Of a DNA stretch of 64,000 nt, positions 1 to 10,790 are shown piece by piece. Location: positions 1 through 64,000 of the forward strand of contig QJPP01001704.1 of assembly GCA_003996215.1 (NCBI GenBank), written 5' to 3'. The stretch is from Jaltomata sinuosa (Eukaryota > Streptophyta > Magnoliopsida > Solanales > Solanaceae). Position 1 is the first letter of the stretch, and each line of letters opens with the position of its first letter. The translations under genes and the position numbers were made by a program. The notes beneath the pieces were generated by a model. It was not told the DNA's origin. It ran no database searches and saw only the letters and a program-made list of their open reading frames with translations.

Positions 1-1010
1 GGAATGTGCAATTTGTGAGAAGTCCTTTATGAATCTGTGATAGAAACCACCATGACCCAAAAAGCTTCGAATACCTTTCATTGAAACTGAGGGAGGCAAT
101 TTCTCAATAACCTCAATCCTTGCTTTGTCAACCTCAATACTTTTCTTTGAGATCTAGTGGACAAGCACTATACCTTCTTTAACCATGAAGTGACACTTCT
201 CCCAATTCAGCACCAAGTTGTATTATTCACATATCTTAAGCACATAACTCATATGGTCTAAACTATCATCAAAGGAGTCACCCACCACAGAAAAATAATC
301 TATTAACACCTCAATAGTGTTCTCCACCATGTTTGAGAAAATCGACATCATACATTGCTGAAAGGTTGCTGGTGTATTACATAACCCAAATGGCATCCTC
401 TTGAACGTGAACATCCCATATGGGTAGGTGAAAGTGGTCTTCTATTGGTATTTAGGAGCAATCGAAATCTGATTGTATTACAAATAACCATCAAGAAAAT
501 AATTCCATCCTCTACCAACAAGATGATGTAACATCTGATCCATGAACAGCATCATAAAATTGTCTTTCTCAGTCCAAACATTATTCTTTCTGTTTTCCAT
601 GCATACACGCCAACCTGTGACTGGACTTATAAGAATAAACTCATTCCTTGCATTTGGGACTATAATAATCCCACCTTTTTTGACAAACACTAAACTCAGC
701 TGACCCACTTGGTGTCCACGATGGGGTAAACCACATGTGCATCTAACCACTTAATGATCTCTTTATTGACAACTTCTTGCATAGGTTGATTTAACCTACG
801 CCAATCCTCAATACTCGAAATATAATTTGCCTCAAGTTGGATTTTGTATGTGCATATGTCTAGCAAAATCCCAATGATGTCAGCAATGGACCAACCAATG
901 GACCTTTTGAACTTGCTCAACACTGAAACTAGAGCTTCAGCCTGCCATTCATCTAAATATACAACAATAATAACTAGAAATGTATTCTTAGCTCCCAAGA
1001 ACACATATCA
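1..1010 (-). pseudogene. Athila reverse transcriptase, broken
   Basis: Conserved RT blocks are read on the minus strand in several frames. The N-terminal block (1004 down to about 700) contains IGWSIADIIGI, RRLNQPMQEVVNKEIIKWLDA and YPI. The next block contains VPNARNEF, TGWRVCMENRK, where the family has an aspartate at the E/N position, and YFLDGY. The palm block (414 down to 223) contains MPFGLCNTPATFQQCMMSIF. The catalytic YxDD-type box reads LIDYFSV, so the second Asp is replaced by Tyr. With the frameshifts this means no activity. The fragment continues beyond base 1. Confidence 0.88.
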
Positions 1011-1197
1011 AAGATGGGATGGGAGAGCTTTGAGCTCCAAGACTGGAGGCTCCTCAATAGAAGGTCTAGCTGGTGGGGTTTCTTGATTCTTCAAGTCCAG
1101 ATCAATCTTTTTTGGAGGATAAGTATATACCCCATACAGGCAAACACTTCTACCATCTCGTTATATTCAGTAATATCTTCTCCATCAAAATTCATAA

Positions 1198-1700
1198 TCA
1201 CATCTGCAAGTGCTTCCATCTAAGAACCTCCTCAACAGGCACTATTGGCTGCTTATCATCAACTATATCAATCATTGATACAACACGCATATCATCATGG
1301 TGATTCATTGATTGGAAAAGGTTAAAAGTCACTTCCTCATTATTAAGTCTAAATTTTATCTGCCATATTTCAAAGTCAACTAAAGCACTTTTGGTGGCAA
1401 GATATGGTCGTCCCAAGATGATGGAAACCTCAAAATTCACCTCACAATCTAGTATGACAAAGTATTCCAGAAAGATAAAAGACTCTACCTTTACAAGCAT
1501 ATCATATAGAATACCCACTGGCCTTTTCATGGTGTGATCTGCCATAAGAATCTGCATTGTCATTGTTTTGGGGGCTCCCAAGCCCAACTATTTTAACACT
1601 ACTAATGGCATGAGATTTATGCTCACACCCAAATCACATAAAGCCTTAGCAAAGTATAAATCTCATATTGTTCACGGGATAGTGAATGCTCTAGGATCCT
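1198..1700 (-). pseudogene. Athila aspartic protease region, broken
   Basis: This is the retropepsin that would process the Athila polyprotein. On the minus strand near 1624-1635 the active-site segment reads CDLGVSINLMP (usually DLGAS), so the catalytic Asp survives. A stop then breaks the frame near the codons for LK/LGLG. Downstream comes an open stretch (1587-1198) with RPVGILYDMLVKVESFIF, ILDCEVNFEV and the flap/exit motif IILGRPYLAT. It lies between gag (higher coordinates) and RT (lower coordinates), as expected for this lineage. Confidence 0.85.
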
Positions 1701-1827
1701 TCTTCTTCTACACAAAAGAACAAGAGGTTATTGCACAATAATGGTGCAGATTATCAGCGGGCTCAAAACTCATGATTATCTTTTTCATCACTAGATCCTT
1801 CATGAACTTTGCATATCTAGGCATATG

Positions 1828-3740
1828 CTATAGTGCTTGCACCAAATAAATATTCACAAATAATTGCTTTAACATGGAGATGAATTTTTTGTACTTCCCT
1901 TCTTCGGCCTTCTTAACAAGTCTCTGTGGGAAATGTGGAGGAGGTTGTGGCATAAAATTTAGAACTTGAGGTACCTCCTCTTCCTTCCCCTTGGTAGCTA
2001 CAAATTTCTTCTCACATAGGTTCTCATTGCCACCTTTATCTTCCGAATCAAGCACCCTTTCAGCATTATCTTTCTCAGGCTCGGTCAATTTATCAACAAC
2101 TATCAGGACAGGAGGATAATTGGCATGTTTCCCACTACTAGCAGTCAAAGCCATACATTTCCCATCATTCTTCAGATTTTGGACTGTGTTACTAGGTAGT
2201 GTACCTTTCTTGCACTGGTTCAGGGCGGCCGACATATGGTCTAATTGTTGCTAGATCTTCTTGATGACAATAGGGTGTGACTCATCTTTTTGATTCATGC
2301 CTAAGATGTCTGCACGTACTTTCTTCAAGTTATTATCAGTCATCTCTACCTTCTTTAGCATCCTAATTAACATATTGCACAATTTTCAAGAGGGACGTAT
2401 AAGCTAATTTTATCATTCTTATAGCCATCCCTCTTGTTCCAATCTCCATATCTATATCAAGACCGATTGTAGTTGTTGTCTCTATCTTTGTCTCTCTTCC
2501 GAACTTGATTTTCTTGACCCCACCAAGTGTCCTAGTTGGACCTTTGGTCATTGCCCGAGAACCCACCACCTGATCATTTAGAAAATTAGCCTCTTTGTAA
2601 GACTCAGGCTCATCATGCCTCGGTGCTTTCCCTTGTGAACTAACTAAATTCACCTTCGCAGCTCCGTTATTAATGACATGCTTAGCAATAATATCAATGT
2701 TCATCTTCAATCCTGAGACCTCTTGACTAAGATCCTCTAACTGTTTTTGGTCTATAGACATGCCTACAACATAAGTTCCAGCTTTCTCGTGTACCAAGCC
2801 CTGTTCATCTTTGTGACTCTATCCAGTATCTCAGATGCAACTATATAAGTTTTCTCCATGAATGCACTTCCAGTGATTGTGTCAGCTACAACCTTAGTTT
2901 TTTCATTCAAGCCTCTATAGAAGATGTCCATCAAGGTCTCATCTGACATTCTATGATGCAGCAGCTGTTTCAGCTTCTCGTTGAACCTAAACCATGTCTC
3001 ATAGAGTGCTTCACTGTCAAATTGCCTAAAATTATAAATTTCTTGTTTGAGCTACAACATTTTGATCGACGAAAAAACCTCTACAATAATTGACTTTTAA
3101 GTTCCCTCCATGTTGTGATCGAATTATCAGGATGCTCGACCAGAAAAAACATTGCTTCTTAAGTCAAAGTGAATAGGAATAGCCACAATATGATAGCATC
3201 CTGACATACCCCTGACAGCTTATAAGTCTTTCAAATCCCTACGAATTTCAATATGTTTAATTTTGCATCATCATTGGGTTTTGCTTCAAACAATCCTTTC
3301 AAGTTCAGCAACCAGATCATGGTACTTTCGATATCAAACTTTGCACCAGGAGGCAGTGGTGGTAGCACTATAGTACCTATTACTCCTGCATCATCAAGAT
3401 CAGCCTTATCATCATCAAGATTGTAATGATGGATGTATCGGGTTTGATATTGCTGATGACCCCTATTCCCTCTCTGTCTAGCTGAATCTTACTTAACATT
3501 GTGTCGGCTTACCTCCTACCTCACACCTTGGGAATCTAGTGCAGCCTGACAGGCAACTTCTTACCTTTCTTGTTCAACTAAAACATTCTTGTGAGCTTGC
3601 TCATTGGCGGCTTGAGTTGCCTGTTCAACTCGTATCCTTTGTTGTTCTTCAGCCAATATCCTGGTTGTGGCCTGCTATGGTTTCTCAACAAGCCTGTCCT
3701 TAACCATGTTTTTCAGAGTTCACTGCAGTTCAAGATCATG
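1828..3740 (-). pseudogene. Athila gag, broken
   Basis: Fragments of the Athila capsid-like protein lie in three or more frames. From the N-terminal side, the segment around 2949-2764 contains FYRGLNEKTKVVADTI, a typical gag capsid-end motif. Then 2797-2363 has a coiled, charged stretch followed by a basic region. Then 2235-1828 contains the Lys/Glu-rich linker and FPQRLVKKAEEGKYKKF with LKQLFVNIYLVQAL, which in Athila sits just before the protease. Sequence between 2950 and 3740 also reads as gag but is full of stops. The start codon cannot be fixed. Confidence 0.8.
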
Positions 3741-3874
3741 TGAAATCAGGGGATTCCCTTGACTTCATGTACTGGGCATGCACAATTGTGCAACCTAAGA
3801 AACAACAGAAAAATAAATCAGGAAATAAGGATTAACAGTCAAATAAACACAATTGCTCTAATCCGAAACCGTAT

Positions 3875-3892
3875 TCCTTGGCAACGGCACAA
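3875..3892 (-). other. Primer binding site, tRNA-Asp type
   Basis: The plus strand reads TCCTTGGCAACGGCACAA. A plant tRNA-Asp 3' end is CCCCGGCAACGGCGCCA, so the match is good but decayed. On the minus strand this is the usual Athila PBS (TGGCGCCGTTGCCGGGGA). It separates the LTR on the right from gag on the left and fixes the orientation of the element. Confidence 0.8.
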
Positions 3893-5513
3893 AAATTTTA
3901 TACACCTAAATTACACCTCTAATAAAAGTATAAAGCGGTTCATGTTAAAATATAGAACCTAACCAAGGTTAGGGTTGATCCCATAGGGAATATGGTTAGA
4001 CATAGGTCAACTGCGCATATTTGCACTCTTAGTAGTTTTATTTCCCCAATAAGGGGATTTAATGTAATAAATAATGATTGTAGAGAGAATTTTAACAAGT
4101 GACAGAGTATCAATTTCAATTATTGTTAATCAGTGAGAAAAGTGACTAGGGTAGTGTTCCCCATGAGTTCATAACGCAGTAAGGCATTGTACTAACAATC
4201 TAGTCTAGTGCTCAGCATGCAAGATCGGTAAGTAAAGTTCAACTAAATAGATGGTTACCAAAATAGAAGAATGTCACCATACAACTTGGTCAGACTACGG
4301 GTGTTTGCTTTACTAACCCTTACTAGCGATCACAGATTAGTTATTCTTGAACAAGGTCAAGCTAATTAGATGAGGGTTGATTACCTCAAATATCCATTGT
4401 ATAATTCCTTTTCTCATTCATTACCCCTTTGGTAAAGAAAGTAAGAATAAGACGAGTTCTAATATTGCGCACTGTTAAAAAACAATCTAAGCGAAAGGAA
4501 GAACAATACATGCATGAACATTGTTCTAGAATTACTAAATACTTTGCCTACTTTGTTAATCCATCATGATTCCCACAACTCTAGTTGTGGATTTACCTAC
4601 TCATGTTCTTATAAAAACAATTCGATTCAGATGAAGAAATCATAATTATAACTTACAATATGAAATAATGAAATCTGGAATCTTGAATTCTCAAGAACAC
4701 TTCAATAATAAAGAATCAATAATCGAATTCTCAAAAGTATGTAAGAAAAATGTTATCCTCAATGATCCAAAGTCATTTTCTAACAAAAATTATGTAACAA
4801 TCGAAATAAGACCTTAAAGAAAGTATTTATAGATAACAAATCCTATCCAACGTAGACTAGGAAAACATAGTCACATCACTAATCATGAGTTAGTTCACGA
4901 CCCATCATTTTCAATAACGGTTAGTGGATTACAGGGGTCAATCGTGGTTCTATTGAATCAAACCATCCTGCTATAAAAATCCACTGATGGAACCATGGGT
5001 CATGGAATCAATCCATGGTTTTGGCCTCTATTTTGCATCTCCTCTGATAATTTATCATGGGCAACATGACAGGTACGTGGTTCTGATTCACGACCAGCAG
5101 ACTCAACATGGTTTTCAGATGCCTTTTTGCATGTCTTCAGGGTGATCATTTCAATCACTCACCACATTGGTCGTTATTTGGGATTACAGCTGGTGGAGTG
5201 GCTCGTGGTTTTCCACTTGTACTTAAACATCTTTGCAGGAACCCAGTTCCATGAGTCACATCATGATCCATTATTTGAATCCACGGTCAGTGGAATGACT
5301 CATGGTTTGGCCAGTAAGATTGGACTCTTGTAGGTTTCTTTTCATGGTTAGCAGCACTGATCCGTGGTTTTGAATCAGCGCAAATCATTCCACTCATCAT
5401 CCTCACTTTATTAAATTTTTAGTACAAATTCCAAATTTTTGGTGGCGGACTCTATTTTCTTGCACAACTCATAAAAATAATCAAATCTACTAACAATCTC
5501 TAAAGAACATGCA
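3893..5513 (-). repeat. 5' LTR of the Athila element
   Basis: About 1.6 kb of AT-rich noncoding DNA between the PBS and a likely LTR start (TGCATGTTCTTTAG on the minus strand, ending at 5513). It contains a minus-strand TATA-like box and many degenerate CATGG/CCATGGTTTT words between about 4900 and 5390. No gene is visible. The outer boundary rests on similarity to the neighbouring partial copy, so it is approximate. Confidence 0.6.
4823..4832 (-). promoter_or_regulatory. TATA-like box in Athila LTR
   Basis: On the minus strand this reads CTATAAATAC. A matching CTATAAATAA lies at 5681-5690 in the second LTR copy. Both are next to the shared context AAATCCTATCC on the plus strand. Conservation in both copies supports a promoter role; transcription is not shown. 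Confidence 0.5.
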
Positions 5514-6170
5514 ATAATTCTATGTTTTAAGCATTGAAAGTGCCACAAAACCATGACACATCAATAATCAAGAATCAAGATGTGTTTTCTCTCAAACATC
5601 AAGAACAAAATAAGAGTTGATATTTCTAGTAATTCCGTAGTCAATAATAGAGCGTAAAATGTAAAAAAAAACTAGGAAAATTATTTATAGATTTTACAAA
5701 TCCTATCCTAAATAAACTAGGAGAATAGAACACGACATCTTCTATGGATACAATTGATGGGCCGTGGATGGTTCCATGGCCCATGCAAGTGGCTCATGAA
5801 TATAAGGCTTTTTTTTTTCTTTAAGGTTCAAGTCTACGTGGCTATTCAACGGCTCTTGAAATGATCCACAACTCATGGAATGACTTCATGGAATTCAGGC
5901 TACCTGCATCTCCTCTAGATAAGTTCGATGGACAAGATCCACGGCTTGTTGATGCTTGTCGTGGAAAGCAGGTAACTTATAGTTTTATAGCATCAACTCC
6001 GCGAGCCTGTTCCATGATTCATGAATAATTCCACAGCTTGTGGAGTGCAATCGTGGATCTCAATTTTGTCAATATTGCAATCTTCTTCCATACTTAGCTT
6101 TCGAGCCTCGTTTCCCTGCACAACACCCAAAAACACATCAAAACTTCTAAAAAGTGCCAGAGAACATACA
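5514..6170 (-). repeat. Partial tandem copy of the Athila LTR
   Basis: This segment repeats the order seen in 4640-5513: a stretch with TATTTATAG and AAATCCTATCC, a CATGG-rich stretch, then GCACAACxC...CAAAACTTCT and GAACATACA. It ends at 6170 with a second LTR-start-like word (TGTATGTTCTCTGG on the minus strand). It lacks the PBS-proximal part of the LTR. It could be a truncated duplication or the remnant of a second related insertion. The copies are clearly diverged. Confidence 0.5.
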
Positions 6171-6184
6171 AACTTAGAAAAGAC

Positions 6185-6376
6185 CAAGTCATCAATACGA
6201 GGGAGAGGATACCAATTACAGATCATAACTTTATTAAACTGCCAATAGTCTAAGCATATATGCAGACTACCATCCTTTTTCTTGACAAAGTAAACTAGAG
6301 CACTCCACGGGGAGGCAGTCAGAAGAATGAATCTCTTACCCAACAACTCCATCAACTGAGTTTTAAGCTCTCTCAA
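6185..6376 (-). pseudogene. Element A reverse transcriptase, N-terminal fragment
   Basis: The start of a chromovirus RT: RELKTQLMELL, then ASPWSALVYFVKKKDGS, then the substituted block CLDYWQFNKV (family CIDYRQLNKV), then YPLPRIDDL. After RIDDL at 6185 the sequence stops matching RT, and the continuing open frame is LTR-like DNA. The palm with the catalytic Asp pair is gone. The missing rest of pol was probably removed when the Athila sequence became adjacent. Confidence 0.85.
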
Positions 6377-6639
6377 CTCAACCTACGCCCTTCTATAAAG
6401 GGAATGGAGATAGGGTGTGTATTCAAATCTAAGTAGATGCAAATGTCTATATCACGATTGTGTGGCATGCTAGGAAAAGCCACAAGGAAATACCTCTCAG
6501 AATTCATACACCATAAAAACAGACTCAATAGTTGGAACTACTGTACTAGTGTCCCAAAGATGGGCCAAGAAATCCAAACACCCCTCCTATCATACTTTGA
6601 GCATAAAGGAATGACACAAACATTATAGGAGTAGAAATA

Positions 6640-6960
6640 TAGTTACCCTCCACTCTAGTCTATCCAACCCAGACATAGCCACAATCACGGTCTTAGCTTG
6701 ACAATCGAAGATAGCATGGTGTAGAGAAGACTGACTCATCCTAGTCAAAATCCACCATGTCTATAATCACTAAGTCTGCCAAAGTCTTTTACCTCACCAA
6801 TATAGCTATACAAGCACGGAAGACCCTATCCAGCACCACAGAATCACCCACTGGGGTAGACATATTAACGGGATAATCGACCAACTCACAAAATATATCA
6901 AACCCCTTAGCACAACCAACAGACACATATGAGAAAGTATAACAAGGGTAAAAAAAATTG
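6640..6960 (-). pseudogene. Element A protease region, broken
   Basis: Minus-strand words match chromovirus protease: VNMSTPVGDSVVLDRVFRAC (about 6890-6810) and ADLVIIDMVDFD (about 6780-6740), followed by a stop where relatives read VILGMTWLS. The upstream DSG/DPG active-site segment is not recognisable. The order between gag and RT is correct. Confidence 0.65.
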
Positions 6961-7019
6961 AAGCCATGCGGTTATAGAAAAGAATAGTACATGCGAATAT
7001 CGCATCGGATGCCTCTTCC

Positions 7020-7575
7020 TATGGTCAGCCCAGGAAAGCATAGAAGTGGTTCTGACCACCTTCTTGTGTGCCACTCCTATTGAGATGATTACCACGTTTT
7101 CCAATATTAAAAGCGCCCTAGTTGGGCTGAGAGCTACCCCTACCAGCCATGTGTCCACCCCTCCAACCTTGCAAATAATCTCTACCATACCTATTATCCC
7201 TTCTACCTGCAAGAGCTCTGGGAGTCTACTTCTAACCTATCTATCGATAGTAAGGACAATCCCTCCTAATATGACTGACCTTATCGTACTTATAGTAAGC
7301 ACAATTTAAAGTAGGCCATTGCACTAAAGAAGACAAAGGGAAATAACCAGTAAAATCTGACAGTGGTTGGCTGACCCCTGATAGACCCCTAGCAGAAACT
7401 TGCATCGTAAACATGATAGGATGTGCAAGGTACCTCTGTAAACTCTTACCTTTGGAAAATTGATTACTAAAGTTGCCCCATATCTAGGGCTTATTTAATG
7501 TGATCCTGCTGTAACCCTCTTGTCTCATACCTTCAACATTCTTTAAAAACTAATCACCTCCTGAAAAGATTTGTC
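7020..7575 (-). pseudogene. Element A gag, C-terminal fragment
   Basis: From 7575 downward the minus strand reads DKSFQEVISF, matching the gag motif KGFNDVVDYVKKIEGVRQ of element C. A Gln/Ser-rich linker follows, then a decayed zinc knuckle near 7280-7230 (YKYDKVSHIRRDC). His and the last Cys survive; the first two Cys are changed to Tyr. Next to it at 7576 is the start of LTR B-prime, which breaks the gene from its N-terminal part at 22402-22515. Confidence 0.75.
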
Positions 7576-10500
7576 TATAATGACCCTTCCGGTCATTTCC
7601 ACGTTTAAGTTTTGAAGTCAAGCAAATCGACAAAAGATATCGTAAGACCTTTAACAAATTTTTTGAACTTTGGGTCAAATGTCTCGGAGCTTTTCTCCCA
7701 ATATATAAAGAGTTAGAAGTCCCCCGAAATACCAAATCGAAGGTTTACGAGTCTAGTTTCCAACGCACAAAACCTCACGTCCAACTGATCTTGGAGTAAA
7801 GAGTTATGACTGTTTTACCGCGGACTGTCTGGCAGAAAACGGGTTGCGAACCGGGCCGGGTTAAACGCGATTTAAGCCTCGACTTCACGTTTTAAAACGC
7901 CATTTCAGTTCCGAAACAGTAATAAAACATAAGGGAGGATCCCGAGAGAATTCTTGAGTATCAAAATCGTGCGTTGGCGAATTACGAGCATAGGCCTAAG
8001 AATTTTATTAGCATCGTGCGTGTATTTGAAAATATTTTATTTAAAAGTTGAATTTGGTAAAAACTATATTAGTATTGCCTTTTCAAAATATTTTAAAGGT
8101 TTATGGAAAATATTTTATTACGATATAATTGTATATGTATTTATTTTATAAGGTTTTTATACTCCGTAATATTTTAACGGAGATAGTAAATTTAATTATG
8201 TTGAAATTTATTATTATAATATAATAGGTTTTATTGGAAATGGTTTTCTAATGATTATGGTATATTCAAAAATTATATTTATTATACCACGAATTTATGC
8301 AATACCCGAATATTTAAATAATGGGATAAAAATATTGTTTTGTTGCCTTGCAATTGCCACCTCCACTCCACGTGTAGGTGGAGGGAGTGGCCAGCAAGCA
8401 TTATCAGCGTATTGTGGCAACTTTGGAAGTTAGGCAGCACGTGTCATGGAGTGGCAGTGTGAGGTTTATTGGCAACATTTGAATTGTTGTACGTGGAATC
8501 TATGTGTATATCCACTTCAATTTTCCTTTCCATTCTTTTCTTTACAATATCTAGCTAGTTATACATATGCTACTAAGCTAGTAATTCATATAGCACTATG
8601 CACATTCTTAAAATACTCCTTCACGTTGAGGTTTTGTTGTGAGAAAAATATATTTGATTAAGTAAATCAATTATCTACGTCAAGTTATTCCGTCCCAAAT
8701 CCGAATCCGATTCCGATTTAGTTTTGGATTTTCTCGGAGTGGTTCAAGCTTGGACATCGTTGTTCTAGCAGCTTGTCGTCGGACGACAGGTAGGTTACGG
8801 TTTATTTTCCCTAGACTCCGCATATATAGAATAAAATTGTATTAATGGACATCCTTGGGTTGGTTTATTAGGTTGGTACCACAGACCTTGACCGCTTTAT
8901 TCATGCCCGCCTACTTTTGTTCCTCCGTTGTTTGTAGTATTTGACGTTATATTTTATTTACCCTTGTGGTCCTGTGAGGCCTTATTGACTCTGGAACATA
9001 GAAGGTGGGAATTTGGGAATGTCCGCGAGTCCCAGGCATAGAAATATCCTTCTAGGCTGGTTATGCTTGCTGAATAGCGGTGGGCCTGTGCAGGGTCGAT
9101 AGGTTGATTGTGAGATGCGGGGCAGCTATTGTGTGTGATCATACCATTTCCATGCATATAAAGAGGTTTTATCCATGTTTTACTGTGGTTTTGGCTTCGG
9201 GCCTACTGGCACTGTTTTCTAAACCTTGCATGGCCCGGGGGGCCCATTTTTGATGGAAATGATTTGGAAATGGTTGATTTCACTTGTGGAGATTTTTGGG
9301 CAAGAAAGTAAAATTATGTTTAAAATCATCAGTTTTATGATTATCGCTAGACTCGGCAGGGCCGGGGTGCTAGTTGAGTTTTCTTGTTACTTGAGATGAT
9401 TTTTAGCCTCGGTCGGACCGAGCACCTGAGATGACTTTTTACTGTTTAGACCCGGCTACGCCCGGGCACCCTTGGAGGGGTTTTTGAGATATTTTCCTAC
9501 TACTTTAGTCCTGGACAGGGTCTGAGGCATGGGAGACTGGGTCTCTATGCATGATATCGAGACTGGGTCTCTATCTTGATACCGGACTTGCTTGACATGT
9601 TCTGATACTGAGTTTTAGTATGGGGTCTGGGACCTCCATGGACCTTGCTATCCGGGCCAGGGGCTACGGGCTGCGTGTGCCGGAGGAGGGGTATACGGTG
9701 GAGTAGAGGTATACGGGCAGAGTCCTTCCATGGAACCTACCTGCTGGGCCGGATCGGCGCCGGAGGAGGTACATACAGAGATACCATGGCACTTGAGATC
9801 TTCATGCATCATATCATTCATTGTCTGAGGCTCCACCCTTGTTTGTTGTTTGCTGATTGTACGCTCCGGTAGTATGGGATGCCGGAGGGTTTGTTTTCAC
9901 TTGTTTGTGTTCCTCGGTTGTATGGGCGGCCGGGGAACTGTAGGTAGACTTTTGCTTTTTACTTATAGAATTGTTCTCTATTATGGACAAGTATGAGATT
10001 GGTATGATTAGTTGAGTTTGATTCATGTCTCTGAGCATGCCTATTATTACTCTTTCTCTCTTCTTCTTACACTTGAGGTTACCGGTATACCGTCCATTTC
10101 GTAAACTTATCTTGTATACACTGTGCTTTCAAGGACCCCAGGTGCGTTGTTTCTTACTTTCACCTGTGCCTTTGGTGTGTATATTCTGCTTACTAGCCTC
10201 ATATGTGGTTCTGTTGATTTCCCTCTGGGCTAGTTCCTGTGTACCTTTCGTTGATTTCTATGACTGATTGCTTATATTCTGTCTATTACTTCTCTTTTAT
10301 CTTATATGTGCCCAGTCGGCCTATGATACCTACTGGGTACCTTATGCTTCGCATTTGGTGCTCACCCCTACCCCCTGCATCTTTGGGTGCAGATCCTAGC
10401 GTGGGCCATCACCGATAGATCGTTGTGATTCGTGCTTGGAGATCTGTTGGGGACTACTTCAAACTGAGGGTGAGCTCTTGGCGATCGGAGCTTAGCTTTA

Positions 10501-10790
10501 GTTTATCTTTTGCCTTATGTACTCTATTACCATTCAGAGACATCTGTATATATTCTTTTGATAGTTTTCACTCTATGTATGTAGTTTGGGCTCTGTACTA
10601 TGATACCAGGTCTTGGGGTTTGGTTTAGTTTCCGCATATGTATATATTTATATCCCTGTTATCTATTTTATTCGTCTTGTTCCCTTATTTGCTATATAGT
10701 AGCCCATTACTAACTGTTCTGGGCTACGGGGATTGGTTCACCTACCGGGGGTTGTAGGTGCCATCATGACCGAGAAATCGGGTCGTGACA
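7576..10790 (+). repeat. Isolated LTR 'B-prime' (B family), plus orientation
   Basis: A 3.2 kb sequence starting TATAATGACCCTTCCGG and ending CGGGTCGTGACA, colinear with the two LTRs of element B but inverted relative to them. No internal region is attached. The left neighbour is gag of element A and the right neighbour is hAT transposase. The flanking 5-mers (TTGTC and ATCAT) do not match. It is therefore not a simple solo LTR with an intact target duplication; a rearrangement is likely. The first dinucleotide is TA where B has TG. Confidence 0.85.
8355..8390 (+). promoter_or_regulatory. G-box in an imperfect palindrome, LTR B-prime
   Basis: CACGTG at 8369-8374 lies between CCACCTCCACTC and TAGGTGGAGG. 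The same arrangement occurs in both LTRs of element B. CACGTG is the G-box bound by plant bZIP and bHLH factors. Its place in the first third of the LTR fits a U3 enhancer. Confidence 0.5.

Larger units (their letters stand above)
1..5513 (-). mobile_element. Athila-type Ty3/gypsy retrotransposon, 5' part, decayed
   Basis: On the minus strand the order is LTR, tRNA-Asp-type PBS, gag, protease, reverse transcriptase, and the element then runs off the left edge at base 1. RNase H, integrase and the 3' LTR are not in the window. The wording of the RT, protease and gag fragments is that of the Athila lineage. Frames are broken throughout by stops and shifts, so this copy is dead. No target duplication can be checked because one end is missing. 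Confidence 0.88.

Noticed and set aside
5127..5333. 68-codon plus-strand frame in the Athila LTR
   Set aside because: No homology recognised, sits in decayed CATGG-rich DNA, not kept in the neighbouring partial copy.
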